Assembly (NCBI RefSeq): GCF_000003815.2
Contig: NC_049985.1
Location: 2,384,041-2,448,040, forward strand
Reading direction: 5' to 3'
DNA length: 64,000 bases
DNA from: Branchiostoma floridae
Taxonomy: Eukaryota > Chordata > Leptocardii > Amphioxiformes > Branchiostomatidae
The notes below the pieces were generated by a model, which had not been told where the DNA came from, ran no database searches, and saw only the letters and a list, made by a program, of their open reading frames with translations. A program made the position numbers and the translations under genes. Within the stretch, counting starts at the first letter, position 1. Each line of letters starts with the position of its first letter. Shown here one piece after another: positions 48,101-63,100 of the stretch.

Positions 48101-51100
48101 TACAAGGCTTCAAAGCGCAGCAATTGCAGACATGCAGCAGCATTATTCAGGCCTATGACAACATGATGCAAAAACTTACAGAAAACAGAGACCGTCTGCT
48201 GGTTAAGTCTGGCTTACATGGCCTGAAAAACGCTTCAGGCATATCTGAAGTAGTAGTAAGGGTAGAAATGAATGTTGGCGAACTGACTGACGCCAGGCAA
48301 GGTGCAGAGGAGGCTTTGAAGCAAGGAGGAATCAACTTACTTAGACAGGAAACCATTTTGGCAGGAATCATCAGAAAGTACAGAGGAAAAGGAGTGCCTG
48401 ACCTGTCACAAATCCAGTATACCATCTTTCACCCTGCAGATATCCCAGTGCCAGTGTTGGGACATGTCACGACCCAATTTCTCTCAGCAGCACCTACATC
48501 TGGTGAAGTTACAGAAGAGAATGTACAAGAAGGTCACCACCAGACAGAGACAATAACATTTGGTAGGGTAGGATTAGGGAGAGGACAGTTTTATGGTCCT
48601 TCAGGCATTGCAATATCAGATGTAGGGGAAATCTTTGTAGCCGACAATGCAAATCAGAGAATCGAAGTCTTCACCTTGCAGGAAACATTTGTCCGCCAGT
48701 TCCCAACAGTTGTGTCACGTTCCTATTCTTTTTTCTTCTTTCTTTCTGGTGAACTAACGATGGACCCAAATGACTTAGCTTTTGATGGTCAGGGGAATTT
48801 GTGGGTAGTTGGGTCCACAGACTCTGCTGAGTTTGCAGTGCAGTACAACAAACAGGGCAAGGTGCTGAGGAAGTTTGACCTACAGAAGACTGGGAATCTC
48901 AGAGGAGTTGTCGTGGACACCAGGAGGAACCGCATCCTCATCACACAAACCACAGGGGGTGAGGCTTTCCCACATGGCGAAGTTTTGGTGTTCAGCCCAG
49001 AAGGGACACTTGTGAGAATTGTGGGTTGGAAGCAGGGGATGGAGAAGCTTCATCACCTTTCATTGGATGGAAAAGGGAACATTCTTGTGTCAGACCATGG
49101 CAGTGACTGTGTCTTTGTATACAGTGAAGATGGAGATTTTCTGTTCCAGTTTGGCGGTTATGGACATAATGATGGTCAGCTGTCAGACCCCCGTGGCATC
49201 TGTACAGACAGGGCAGATAACATCATTGTGGCGGACAGTGGAAACAACCGTGTAGAGCTGTTTAGCAAGACAGGCAGATTCCTCAAACACATTGCTGCGG
49301 GCATGGACGATCCTTTTGCTGTTGCCATGACACCACAGCGACAGCTGGTGGTGACTGAATCTCATTGTCAATGACATCCTAAAATTATTTAGCCCTGTTT
49401 GATCAATGGCAGAGACTGTCCTAAAATGGGACTTCTCAGCCACAATTGACTCTATATGGTAGATATTAACAACTGAGCTTTAAGCACAGTCAGTACCGAT
49501 GGAGGCCGTGAGTTGGAATGAACTCTTACTGTATGTGCATGTAAGAACTGCATCGTCTATGCAATCTTTCAAAACACTGTACAAGAGAATAGTTTTTAGG
49601 CCTCTGGTCTCCAAACCTTACAACTTGGCATCGACAGCAACTACATTTGTACAATTATGGATAAGGATTTTGGAATTTGATGCACAAATCTGTTTTTGCC
49701 CCTGATGTATTGCCAAGAGCATCTCTAAAAATCAGAGGCCAATAGCCGAGAGAGCCACCCTATTAAAAGCAAACAGAAGTAAATGAATAAAAGTAGGATC
49801 TATTTCCAAAACTGCTAATTGATTTTAATTGAATATTTACTGTAATGAAATTTCATTGCCTGTAAACTGTGTGTTTTATTATATAATAAGTGGATGATTT
49901 TAGCCTCTTCTATTGGTAGTAGAGACAGAGGAATGTGAGTTGTAAGATAACTAAGTTAACATGTTTAGACATTCAACAGCATTGATGAATCTGTGTCTGG
50001 ATGTCCTTAGTAGAGAACCTACAAATTCTGGTAATAAGCAAAACAAACACGTAAAATACTTTGACATAAAAAAGGGAACTTATCTTGTCAACTTCTATGA
50101 TCTACATGTAAAAGTATTCCAGGTCAAGATGTGTCCTGTTTTTAGTGAGATGTTACCGTAGCTATAGAAATAGATGATGTGTAGGATACATTGTCCATTG
50201 ATAGTAAAAATCATCAAGAAGAATTAAGGGTGACATTGTGTGTTTGGTCAAAAACAAAAGCCGTATCGAAGCCGCATCACACCATGATGTGATAAAGCAT
50301 TATGCGTCATCCTTATACAGTTACTTAAAGATCATCAGATTCTAGTTGTTCTTGTTTCTGATATATGTACTTGTTTTAGGTAGAGGAAATCTGTATCAGT
50401 ATGTGTGTTGATCAACATTAATAGATTTGAAAATGTAGTGGACTTTATTTTTTTTAAATTTTGTGCATCAAGGTGGACTGAAAATATTTGTAGAAAGCCC
50501 AGGACCAGTTTCACAAATCAATATGTGACTTTGCTTTCAAGTTGTTTATCCATCAATTTGTATTTGTATTGGGTACATTGCCCATATCAGCAAACATAAA
50601 AACAGGAATACACAAAAATACATAACAATAAACCAGCAAATCTACTACCCAAATCCTACTTATGAATAACAACTACCAGATCAAAACTAACTCGGCATAA
50701 TGCCTTCAGAATAGCTATGGCCTTATTCAATCACTGTGTCATCTTTATCTACATGTCATTGCATCCCATGTTGTAATGTAAACCCCACCTCAATGCTCAC
50801 TAATACACCAAAAGTATCCTGCCTAAATCCTACATATAGATGAAAACTGCCAGATAAAAACTCATTGGTACTTTGTTGCTACCAACTGAAAACAGCAGCT
50901 TTTGCACCCACTGCAGTGCCATAGACATAAAATTCTATAAATAGTTAGAATCTGTACATTTGCACATTTCATCCCTAGTCTTCCTGGAGTCAAAAATTTA
51001 CATAACAAATGCTAACCTAAAACATATATTGCCATACCTAACCTTATCACTCTATTATACACATAAGCTAAACTTAAATTGGCTAAATTAAGACTAAGAG

Positions 51101-54100
51101 ACCATAGGAAATGTGTAGGAAAGGGTTGTACGTCTAGTTTATACTTTTTTTTATTCTTTAAATCTGTTGGCATGTGAACAGTTGATAGCCACTGGATGTG
51201 ACTATTGACTAATGCCTGCATGTAGCTCATTACTCATGAGTTTGTTAGCCCAGAACAAATATGTTGAAAGTTGGACTTTGGTCATAGCTGCCATATAAGC
51301 AGGGTGTAACAAAATTGGCTGCACCATATGGAGGTTTGGGACACAGTGCAGAGAAATAGTAACTTACAGCATCTGACAGGGACTTGACACAAACACTGGA
51401 AGTACATATTGGAGCATTGGATACTTTGTCAGGTAAAGAGACTGACTTTTTCTGTGTAAACAAAGATTGGCATTCTCTGGTGGGCAAGCAACACTGACAT
51501 CAAGTAAGTTGGGAGGGACAACAAAATGGCGGCTGCACCGTTAACTTTGGGGGAGCAAATTCAGGAAGAACTCACCTGCAGCATCTGCCTGGAGCTGTTC
51601 ACCAAGCCAAAGATACTGCCATGTCAGCACACCTTCTGTCAGGACTGCCTTAAGGATGTCGCAGGGAATGAAGAACACCTTCATTGCCCAACCTGCCGTC
51701 AGGGGGCCAAGCTACCATGTGAAGGGGTCACGGGTTTGCATAATAATCACCTGGCCGTAAGTTTGTGTGAGCGACTGCAAAACCAGGCAACACTGTCAGA
51801 AGAAACGGTGGAAAACAAGTGCAGCCAGCACCCTTCAGAAGAAGTCAAACTCTACTGTAAACAATGTAACACACCAGTTTGTACTGAGTGTTTGGATGAA
51901 ACACACAGTACTCACTTTATAATAACCCTGAAGAAAGCTGTACAGGAAAGGAGGGCTCAAATTGAAGCACTTATATCTGAGTTGCATAGCATTTTAAACT
52001 CTTGCAATAGTCTTGTTTGTACTTATAAAGAGACAATTAAAAGCCTCAAAGTGCAACAATCACAAACACGCTGCAGCATTATTCAAGCCTATGACAACAT
52101 GGTGCAAAAACTTGCAGAAAACAAAGACCTTTTGTTGTCTAAAGCTGACAAAGATTTCGAAAAAAATACTGACATGCTAATGGAAGAAGCAACAAGGGTA
52201 GAAACAGATATCCTTGAAATGTCCGGTGCCAGCCAGCATGCACTACTGGCTTTGGAGCAAGGAGGGATCAACTTACTTAGTCAGGAAACCATCTCAACAG
52301 AAATCATCAGAAAATACAGAAGAAAAGCAGCGCCTGCCCTAGTGCAAATCCAGCCTGCCGTCTTTCAGCCTGCAGACATCCCGGTGCCAGTGTTGGGACA
52401 TGTCATGACCAAGTCTCTCCCAACAGCACCTATAGTTGAAGTTACAAAAGAGGGTGTGCTAGAAAGTCACCACCAATCGGAAATACCAGTAATAACATTT
52501 ATTTGGGAGGGATCGGGAAAAGGCCAGCGTAAGAGTTCTTCTGGTGTCACAGTATCAGATGGAGAGGAAATCTTTGTAGCTGACTATGAAAATCAGATGG
52601 TCCAAATCTTTCCCCTGCAGGGAACGTATGTTCGGGAGTTCCCAACAGTCGTGTCACGTTCCTATTCTCTCTTCTTTTTCCTTTCTGGTGAACTAACGAT
52701 GGACCCAAATGACTTAGCTTTTGATGGTCAGGGGAACCTGTGGGTAGTTGGGTCCACAGACTCTGCTGAGTTTGCAGTGCAGTACAACAAACAGGGCAAA
52801 GTGCTGAGGAAGTTTGACCTACAGAAGACAGGGTGGCTCAGAGGAGTTGCCGTGGACACCAGGAGGAACCGCATCCTCATCATACAAACCACAGGGGATG
52901 AGGAAAGCCCACATGGTGAAGTTTTGGTGTTCAGCCCAGAAGGGACACTTGTGAGAACTGTGGGTTGGCAGCAGGGTATGAAAAGCCCACAGTTCCTTAC
53001 GGTGAATGGACAAGGGAGCATTCTTGTGTCAGACTTTGGCAATCACTGTGTCTTTGTGTACAGTGAAAATGGAGATTTTCTGTTCCAGTTTGGAGGTCAT
53101 GGACATAATGATGGTCAGCTGTCAGATCCCCGTGGCATCTGTACAGACAGATTAGGTAACATCATCGTGGCAGACAGTGGCAACAATCGTGTGGAGATGT
53201 TTGACAAGACAGGCAGATTCCTCAAACACATCGCCTCAGACATGAAGGATCCTCATGCTGTTGCCATGGCACCACAGGGACAGCTGGTGGTGACAAGACA
53301 CCGTTGACATCACCTAACCCGTAAGATCAGTGGCAGAGACTGTCCTGTTAGTGGAGGAACAACCGTGGAATTCTGGTGAAGCAAAACCAAATCAGGACTT
53401 TGATAGACAAGTTATCTTGTCAGCTCCTCTGAGCCAGCTGGAGATGCACGTTGTTTAGGCAGCTATAATCATTAGAAACTAGACTGATCCGCATGGCGGA
53501 AGAAAAGTAGATCCTGCAAAAAGAAGTCTGAAACAGACCTGAGTCAGCCTACATGTGCTCTATGTAGCAGAGACTGTCACTCTCCTATAGGTCTGTTTTG
53601 CCACAGCTGATGCTGTAGGACTGATATCTATTAGGATTTTACCATGATAGTCAATATCAACCGAAGGTGGCCATATACTCCTATGATCTACATGTTAAAA
53701 GTATTCCAGGTCAAATTGTGTCCTGTTTTACTAATTTTTAGTGAAATGTTAGCTGAACAGAAATAGGTGATGTATATAAAGATAGATGTGTTAATTGATA
53801 GAAAAGATAATGGAGAAGAGTTCGGGTGAGCCGGTGTGCTTGGTCAAGAATACAAGCCGTTGCAAAGCCACACTGCACCACCACTAGCTATTTAAAAAAG
53901 CATCATGTTTCACTTTACTTTAGGATGACTGCTTTATACCCTTAAAGATCATCAGATTCTAGCTGTTCTTGTTACTGACCTATGTAGTACTACTTGTTTT
54001 AGGTAGAGGTAAGCCTAGAAAATCTGTTCAGTTACTGTATATGTGTTGAGCAACATTAATAAATGAAAATGTTGTGGATTTGTTTGTTTTTGTCTTTATT

Positions 54101-57100
54101 TTGCTGTTTGGTTGTTTTGTAAACCCCATCCCACTGCTCACCCCAAAACACAAATTAAAGTATCCTACTTAAATCCTATGTATAAATGAAAACTGCTCAG
54201 GTACTTCATCTACATCAGATTCTACATAATGAAGCCCCCAAATAACCCCAACAGGGGCAAAGTAGGGGGAACGTACTTGTGTTCCCATACTACCAACTGA
54301 AAACAGCAGCCTTTGAGCACTATGGTAAGCCACATGCAGGTTGGAAATTGCAGCCATACTTTAGTATCATATGCATAGACATATCAAACAAAACATATAT
54401 CACCATTTATCACTGCATTCCATACAAACCTCATGTCTCACCCCCCACGTTCTCCACACACAGTTTGGAAATTTTGCCCATACTTTAGTACCATATGCAT
54501 AGACATATCAAACAAAACATATCACCTTGAAAGTTCATCTGTGTTGGTAGAAGTCATTATTGAACTAGTTTAACTGTGATATCCATCACAAAAATTGGAC
54601 TCACCCAAATTTGACAAAGACTGACCAGCACAAGTCTTTGTCAAGGAATGAACAATCCACTGCTGTCATGATGTCACCTTATGCAGATAGAATGTGGATT
54701 GTTCATGTGCTGGTCAGTCGAAATTTTGGGTGAGCCCAATTTTTGTGTTGGATATTATAGTTAAACTAGTTTAATAAAACAAACCCCACCTCCCACTGCT
54801 CACTCCCCCATGTCTCCCCCCCCCCCCCCATGTTCTCCACCTGTGCCTGTGCTGAATGAAGGTGCTGATGTCCCTGCAGATCTGGAGTTGCTGGGTGCCG
54901 GGTCCCTCCTCAGGAAGTACGTGGCTCTGCTGTGTATCCATGTGGCGGACGTGCTTCCTGTGGCCGCTAGCCTCGCAGCCATCAGTGCCAAGCATTTCGC
55001 TGTGGTGTCCAGCGTCCTAAGTGCAGACCTCTCCGGTAAGTTGTAGACATTGTGTAGTTTTGATGATGATGATGATCTCCTTCTCCCATGTGCTGGTGTC
55101 CATAGTACCAAGTCAGAGACGGCTTCCTCGTTGTTGAAACATATCAACCTGTCCTTGGTGCTGAAAACCCAGTGAAAGGAAAGAGAATTCACGTGCTATT
55201 GATGTTTCACGAGTGACTTTACTAGAGCCGGTGGTCTGCATGGTCCTAATGCAACCCCAAACCCAGTTTGTTTGGGTTATGTTCCAACAGTACTACTGCA
55301 TTCTACTACCACTAGGATTTCTAACAGTAAACATCATGTTTCTGGAGTTCTGCTGCTGGACCTGGTGATCTGAATGCTTCAGGTGCAGCTCCATGCATTT
55401 GTGTTATGGCCATGCATACCACTGGAGTTCTAACTGTGTATGCCATTTTACAGGTCCTGAAGTCCTGCCAGTTGCAACTGTACAATTCCAGTTCAAGGAG
55501 TGCTACTAACTATACTGTTAATGTTTCAGGAGTGCCGCTGCCAGAGCTGATGGTCTGCATGGTGCTGCTGCAGACACAGGCTGTGGATGTCNNNNNNNNN
55601 NNNNNNNNNNNNNNNNNNNNNNNNNNNNNNNNNNNNNNNNNNNNNNNNNNNNNNNNNNNNNNNNNNNNNNNNNNNNNNNNNNNNNNNNNNNGAGTGTAAA
55701 CAGTATCACTGATGTTTCAGGAGATCTTATCATTGTTGTTCCAAGAGTTATTACTGCACCATTACTGTCTCAGGTGTACTACTACCAGAGCTGGTGGTCT
55801 GCATGGTCTTGCTACAGACGCAGGCTGCGGATGTGCTGCAGGAATTCTTATCGTGTGATGTTGAAGTTCTACACAAGTTCTAACTGTGCCATTGTATGCC
55901 ATGTTTCAGGAGTGCTGTTACCAGAGCTGGTGGTCTGCATGGTGCTGCTGCAGACACAGGCTGCAGATGTGCAGCAGGAATCCAGCCAATTTGATGTTTA
56001 AGATCTGCAGCAGTACTTTCTGTTACCAGATCTGGTTGTTCTACTACAGACACTTGCTGTTTGTATGATGTTTCTGGAGTTTTCACTGCACCATTGATGT
56101 TTCAGGAGTGCTACTGCCGGAGCTGGTGGTCTGCATGGTCCTGCTGCAGACACAGGTCGCGGACGTGCTGCAGGAGTTTTGCAAATATGATGTTTTGGGA
56201 GACCTGCAGGAGTTCTAAATGTAAATGTCATATTCCAGGTGTTCTACTACCAGAGCTGGTGGTCTGCATGGTCCTGCTGCAGACACAGGCTGCAGGAGTC
56301 CCGCGCCATCCAGCCGCTGGGCAGCCTGCTGGAGCTTCTGTTTGTGTGATGTACCATTGCTACAGTACTGAGTTCAAATTCGAACATCATATTCCAGGAG
56401 TGCTGCTGCCAGAGCTGGTTGTCTGCATGGTTCTGCTGCAGACATGGGTCATTTGTGTCATGTTTCAGGAGCGTTCCTGGACTTAAAACTGTCCCTTTGA
56501 TGTTTCAGGTGTTCTACTACCAGAGCTGGTTGTCTGCATGGTGCTGCTGCAGACGCAGGCTGCAGACGTGCTGCAGGAGTCCCGCGCCATCCAGCCGCTG
56601 GGCAGCCTGCTGGAGCTTCTGTTTGTGTGATGTACATGTACCGGTGCTGTAGTACTGAGTTCAAATGTAAATATCATGTTTCAGGAGTGCTGCTGCCAGA
56701 GCTGGTAGTCTGCATGGTGCTGCTGCAGACACAGGCTGCAGACGTGCTGCAGGAATCCTGCCAATGTGATGTTTAAGATCTGCAGCAGTACTTTCTGTAT
56801 GCTGTTACCAGATCTGGTTGTTCTACTGCAGACACTTGCTGTTTGTATGATGTTTCTGGAGTTCTCACTGCACCATTGATGTTTCAGGAGTGCTGCTGCC
56901 AGAGCTGGTGGTCTGCATGGTCCTCCTGCAGACGCAGGCTGCAGATGTGCTGCAGGAGTCCCGAGCCATCCAGCCGCTGGGCAGCCTGCTGGAGCTGCTG
57001 GACCGGTACAACCGGCTGGCGCCCGGGCTGGAGAGGGACGATGGAGAGGACCTGGCATGGCCCGGGGTTCTTGGTAAGTTCTGGAGCATTTGAATTATCT

Positions 57101-60100
57101 TTCTTAGTCAAAGTCTTGAATGGATGTTGACTATTCTGATATTCCTGAGGTTGTTACGCTGGAGAGGGATGATTGCAGAGGACCTGGCCTGGCCGGGGAT
57201 TCTCGGTAAGCTTAGCAACATTCTTCACGTACCTTTCTTGGTCAGTGTCCTTCCTGCACCAAATGGTGCATAGCGCAGCACCCTTCTCTGTTGGAGAGGG
57301 ACGATGGGGAGGACCTGGCCTGGCTGGGGGTCCTCGGTAAGCTCAGAAGCAGTCTAATTGTCCTAGTCAAAATCTTAAATGTTGACCCTTCTGATATTCC
57401 TGTGGTTGTGACAAAAGATTTGGATTTAAAGAGTATTTGTCATTTGATTGTTCAACCACTTTAGATCAAAATTTTTATGATGATGTTCGACACTTAGCCT
57501 TTACTGCCAGTTTTCCAGCCCAATTTGTTTACTTGGAGCAGCATCCCATGCTGTGCATTCATATATGATATGATGTTTGGTAGAAAGGTCGTATTATACA
57601 AAGTGCAAATGTCATCATTTTACCAGAAAAGATTCGAAAGTCTTCTTGATGAAACAACTCCTGAGGCCAAGATGTGGTAAAGTTTTGGTACAAAAAAGAT
57701 GGATTGACTTTCCCTTTTTCCAGGGACGATATCTTACATCACGGCAGCCACGCGGCCCAACGAAGACGTCCAGCTGATCCGTAAGGCCGACCTTGAGAAC
57801 CACAACAAGGACGGGGGGTTGTGGGTCGTCATCCACGGGAAGGTGTACGACGTGAAGGACTTCCAGCTGCAGGCGCCGTGCGGCAGCGAGAACTTACTGG
57901 AATATGCTGGTGAGGGCTAGATATGGCATTGAAACTACCAGACCTAACCCAATTGCAAGTTGTAGTTTAAGAGAAAGGCTGAACTATAACCCTGCTGCTG
58001 GAGCGAAAGGTCATGAGTTTGAATCCCGGCTGTTGTCACTACTGCATTTTACTGGAAAAATCCTTAAGATGGGACGTTAAGCTGTGGTCCACTGTGCATT
58101 GTATTTGGCAAAAGAAGCTAGGGGAATATTCCCGGTCAGTGACTAGTGGTGGATTAACACAACTGTTCATTGGGTTCATCAAGCTAAGCTGGTTTGAGAT
58201 CACTTTCATGTGTTGTGCTGCACCCTCTGCATGAAGAGAGCTTTTTTAGGCAAAATAAAGCAGATGCTTCTTGTCCTCTTGCCCACAGCTCGAGATGCCA
58301 CTGAGGCATTTGAAGAGGCTCACCACTCCCAGGAGGCTCGGGACATGATGCAGGCATTTTTTGTCGGGGTCTATGTGGAGGTACTTAATGTTAAAATATG
58401 CTGCAATACATTCCATGCTACTGTTACAACACTTTTCATACTCTTAAGTTCTGTAGAAAAATTCATATTTCTGATGCAACTATACAAACCATTGATCATA
58501 AACATATCTGCTCCTTTATATCCGCTATAACTGAAAAGCAAGGAGAGGTTGAATTTATCCAACGGTAAACGTAGTTTCCTTAAAAAATATGTATAATGTT
58601 AACTGCATCTCTTTAACATGTCTTGTTGTGACCTGCATGTACGTAGCCCAGTGTGGCAAAAATGTGCATTTAAAGTCATTCATTGTAATTGTTTCCTTCC
58701 CAGCCTGACCAGGACGTAGTCCACCCCATGGACACCACGACCATCTCGTCCCCCCTGATAGACACGGAGCGTGTGCTGGGTCTGCTGATGGGTCTGAGCG
58801 CCAACAGCCAGGCTCTCAGTCTGCCCGTCACCGCCATGGAGGAAGAATGTAGCCAGTGGTTCCAGTCGGAGCTCTTCTCTGGGGGGTTACAGGTTAGGGA
58901 CATTTTTGATACGTTACTTACTTCTGGTAACTTTAAGTGAGAAACTGTAGATACTGTGGACGAATAGAATTTGATCAGAAGTTTGTTAAGATATTACTAC
59001 TTTTTATAACTTATAAGGATATGCTGTATAGATGCTGTCGATGAAAAGTATTTGGTCAGAACTGTTCATTATTAGTGGGATGGCTGTGTCACTGATTGAT
59101 CCAGTGGCCTCTCTTAACTAATTATTTACCTCATTAACATAATGCAAAATAGATAAAGCAACAGTGGATAAAATCGCTAAAGAGTCAGATGTTCCAGACA
59201 TCTTCCACCAATAATTGAGACTGAATCTGATGGCCAGTATGATCTTAACATATCTGAATTGACATGCAAGCACGTCTAACCCTTGCCTAACAGGGAACAA
59301 CAGACGTTAAACCGTATAGTGAGTGAGCGAGTGTGAGTGACAGCATCCAAAGAAGCCTTGTTTGTCTTAAATACAGTGTTTGCAGCCACCAAACCCATTC
59401 CAAGAGGAGAAGGGCGAGGTGCGGTCCAGTGCCACCACCCCTGCCAGCACGGTCCCCCCTGGGGGTGAGGACAACCCCCTGGGGTTCAGGAGACTGTCCC
59501 GTCAGACCTCACAGACGGACCCAGCTAAACCATTCCTACAGGTAAGGCATGGGGTTCTCTGTATGTCTGTCTCCAGGTATGATTTGAGGAACTGACAAAA
59601 ATGCTTCCATTGTTGCTCTGATCTGTCAAACTGCATTCCTTTTTGGTATACATTGTCAACTGTTGAGCATTCTTGTTTTGTTTTTTAAAGTCTATGTTGT
59701 TAGATTACTACATCTATCCTTCCGGTCATCAAATTTGGTGAGTTCTTGTTGGAGTGCTGTTTGGACACGGTATTTTATCAGCTTGTTTTTCAAATACAGG
59801 GAAAAAATACAAAATGTAGGGAAAAAAATCTATGAGTTATGTCCATACAGCCAGGATCACAACATCATTGACCTTTGTCCAAATTTATTGATCGCCCTAG
59901 AGTCAAGCATATTTGTCACCTGAATATATACCCTATCACATTGGATGTAGCTCGGTAACCTGCGAACAGCGGTCAATTTCTAAAAAAACAAGTTATTGAG
60001 ATAACAGCACTGAATCAATGCTGAAATTGTCCTTCAGAGCTCATAGACTCATCCTGCTTGCTTGCAAGTGGTGGTGAGAAGTTGAAAGTAGTACATACAG

Positions 60101-63100
60101 TGTATATGTGTTTCCCCAGGCATTAGCAGAGAGCCGTGTCCAGGAGCCCAGTGTGAAGCTGTTCCTCAGCAGTGTGGACCAGTACTGTAAGAGCCACCAC
60201 TACGTCACACCCATCCACTTCCCTCAGGACCATCCTGTGGAGGAGGTACGGACTGGACCTTAACATTATCTGCCATTTCTTGAGATAGGAACCAAATAAA
60301 AAAGTGTGATGTCTAGTAAGATAACAGTAAACCTAATATTCAAAGAGATGCTGAGGGTATGTTGCTTTATGTGTATGTAGAGATTTTATTTATTGGCTTT
60401 AACATTTCTTGAAGGCTTCAACATTTGTTGATAGCTTCAAAATTTGTTGACCAAATGTTTGACATAAAACTACTCTTTGGAACATCTGATCTTGTTTAGT
60501 AGTATGTTATAGGCTATGAAGCTCCCCGTGACAAAGTTATAAAGAAAATTCAGTCTCTACAACTGGATAAGTCAAAGGTTACTTCTCAAAGTAATCTAAG
60601 TGTCTTATCCAGTTTTAGAGGTTGAATCATCTTTAGATACTACTTAGGTCTTGAATTGTCTTTAAGTACTGTTCATGTCTAATCTCAACACTCTTGTCAT
60701 ATTTTCTGTATTCCTAGGTTGGAAGACTACTGTTAGCCTGCCTTCTGAAGCACCTAGACCTGGGCCATGCTGTCCTGACCTTCCTGGAGCATCAGGCTTG
60801 CTCATCAGACAGGCAGATTCACACAGCTGAGGACACCCCTGTAGAACCCCCTTTAGAACAGACCACTGTAGAACAAACCCCTGCAGCACAAACCACTGCA
60901 GCACAGACTCCTGCAGCACAACAGGCTGAGCTGCCCAACTCTATAGGAGACGTGTGTCAGGCTGTGTACCGTGCCAAATGTTCCCTGATTAAAGTAAGAC
61001 CTCTGTGTATTCTTCTCCTTGTATCTGTTGATGGCCAGAAAGTTGTCTGATTTAGTAAATAACAGAGGGCTGCACATATTTTTCGGCATATTAATTTCTA
61101 TAATATTTAACAGGGTTTAATAACATTTGAACATCTCTACAAGTTGCGAAATGATCAAGAGAGCACCTGTCGCATTTATGCAAAAAATGTCATTTTTTAG
61201 CTTGCACACTACGTCAAACTATGTGTTGATGATGACTGCAATGATGGAGAAATAAACACTTCCAACATCTTTTCATAAATCTGCTGCTTCTTTGAAAATA
61301 TTAGAAGTTAAGTGAGGGATTTCTGGTGTGCAATCTATGCTTTCAAGCCATTTGTTTGAAAGGTAACAGTTAGCAATGTTCACTCTTACCTCCCAGGCTC
61401 ACCAGGATCTTGGCAGATCCTACAAGGAGGTGTGTGCCCCCATGATAGAGAGATGTCTGTTCCTGTTTAACGAGCTGCGCCCGGCAGTCGCGAACGAGCT
61501 GTCTCTGGTGCGGAGACTGAAGGTGCTCGCCACGCACACCAGATGGAGAGCGTTTGTGCAGACAATGATTGAAGACAAGAGGAAGGAGAAGCAAGAAGCT
61601 GCTGGTTAGTTAATTCCTAGTCATTTGATAAGCTGAAAAGTTCTATGTATAAAAAGAACCAAAGATAAGGAAATGAATGCTTGAATTTGAAAAGCCACTG
61701 TTTTTTTTCTGATACAGTCTAACTTGCACAACCTTTATAAAAGGGCCAATATGACCACTTTTTGGTAGTTTCTATAGACTTAGATAAGTTTATCACACAA
61801 GCATCAAGAATCCTGCCTTTGGTGACCACCTGTTCACATAGACCAGATTTTCTCTCTCCCTTGACTTCCTGAGTGTTCTGCATTGGTAGTTTTGACCATA
61901 AAAGTATCTTCAAAAACAAAGATTTATTTTTCTTAGTTTTAATAATTTCTAGGTTTGTGCTTCAGCCAGGAAACTAAACTGTTTTTCTCCTCTCTCCACC
62001 ATAGCTGCTGCAGAGCTGGCTGCAGTGGCCCTGCAGCTGGAGGAGAAACAAGAGGCTGCAGTACTGCAGGAAACAAAGGAAGTTCAGGTAAGTGGATTAA
62101 AAGTTCAACACACTATTCAATGATTTTGAAGTTGACTCTAAGTAGATATTACCTTTAGCAACAATATTCAAGTGCAGACAGTCAGGAGTTTGATCTCGAC
62201 TGAGTCATACAAAAAGACTTAAGATCTACATCTACACCTACATCTACGTAATACTGGGCAATGCCCCTCGCGGGACTTTGTGCCCAGGGGAGTGAGGATG
62301 CCCTAGCAAACCGGTGGTGGTGAGACAAAAATAGTGAAAAAAAAAAGAAACGTATTCATTCAACAGACAAAAATAACAGTGCTGTGCTGTACAAGTTGCT
62401 AGGGCATAGTTCGGTCTTACAGCTGGGTAGAGCTAGGGTAGCCATAATACTTGGCTACCCCGGCTTTGAAGTGTTCTATGGAGGTGGTATGTATCAGATG
62501 TTCAGGCAGGCTATTCCACTCTATGACTGTCATTATACGGTATACAAGATATGGTACATACCGCTTTCTTTGCTTAACACTCAACATTTGGGAAAGAGTA
62601 TGGCAGTTGAACATATACACTATCAGTGATGTGATTGCCCAAGGCTACAGAAACAGAGATGAGCACCACCAGATGCACTGTGTGGTGCAGGAAGGAATTT
62701 TTAACTACCATGTTCACTTTCACCCCCAGGAGGATGTTGGTAAGGATGATGAGGTGGAGGCAGAAGAGACAGGGCAGGGAGATGGGAAGGCAGACGGAGA
62801 GGCTCGAGAGGAGAAGGAGCAGGAGGACGACCCTGAAGACGTGGTCAGAGAAGTCGCCAAGTTCAAGGCTAAGGTGAGTGTGCATGTTGGACTACTGCTC
62901 TGTTGGTAACGTTTAGCCAAACATTTGGCATTTTTGCTGCAAATGTGGGATTTATCATTTTTTCTTCTCTCAGGGAAGTTAATTTTAGGGGCATTTGTCT
63001 ATTCACGTTCACCTTGTCCCATTCTTATTGTGAGGGTTGGGGACTAGGTTAACTTTGAGCACTAGCTTCCTCCATTCTGTCCTGCTTCTGTCATGCCTGC

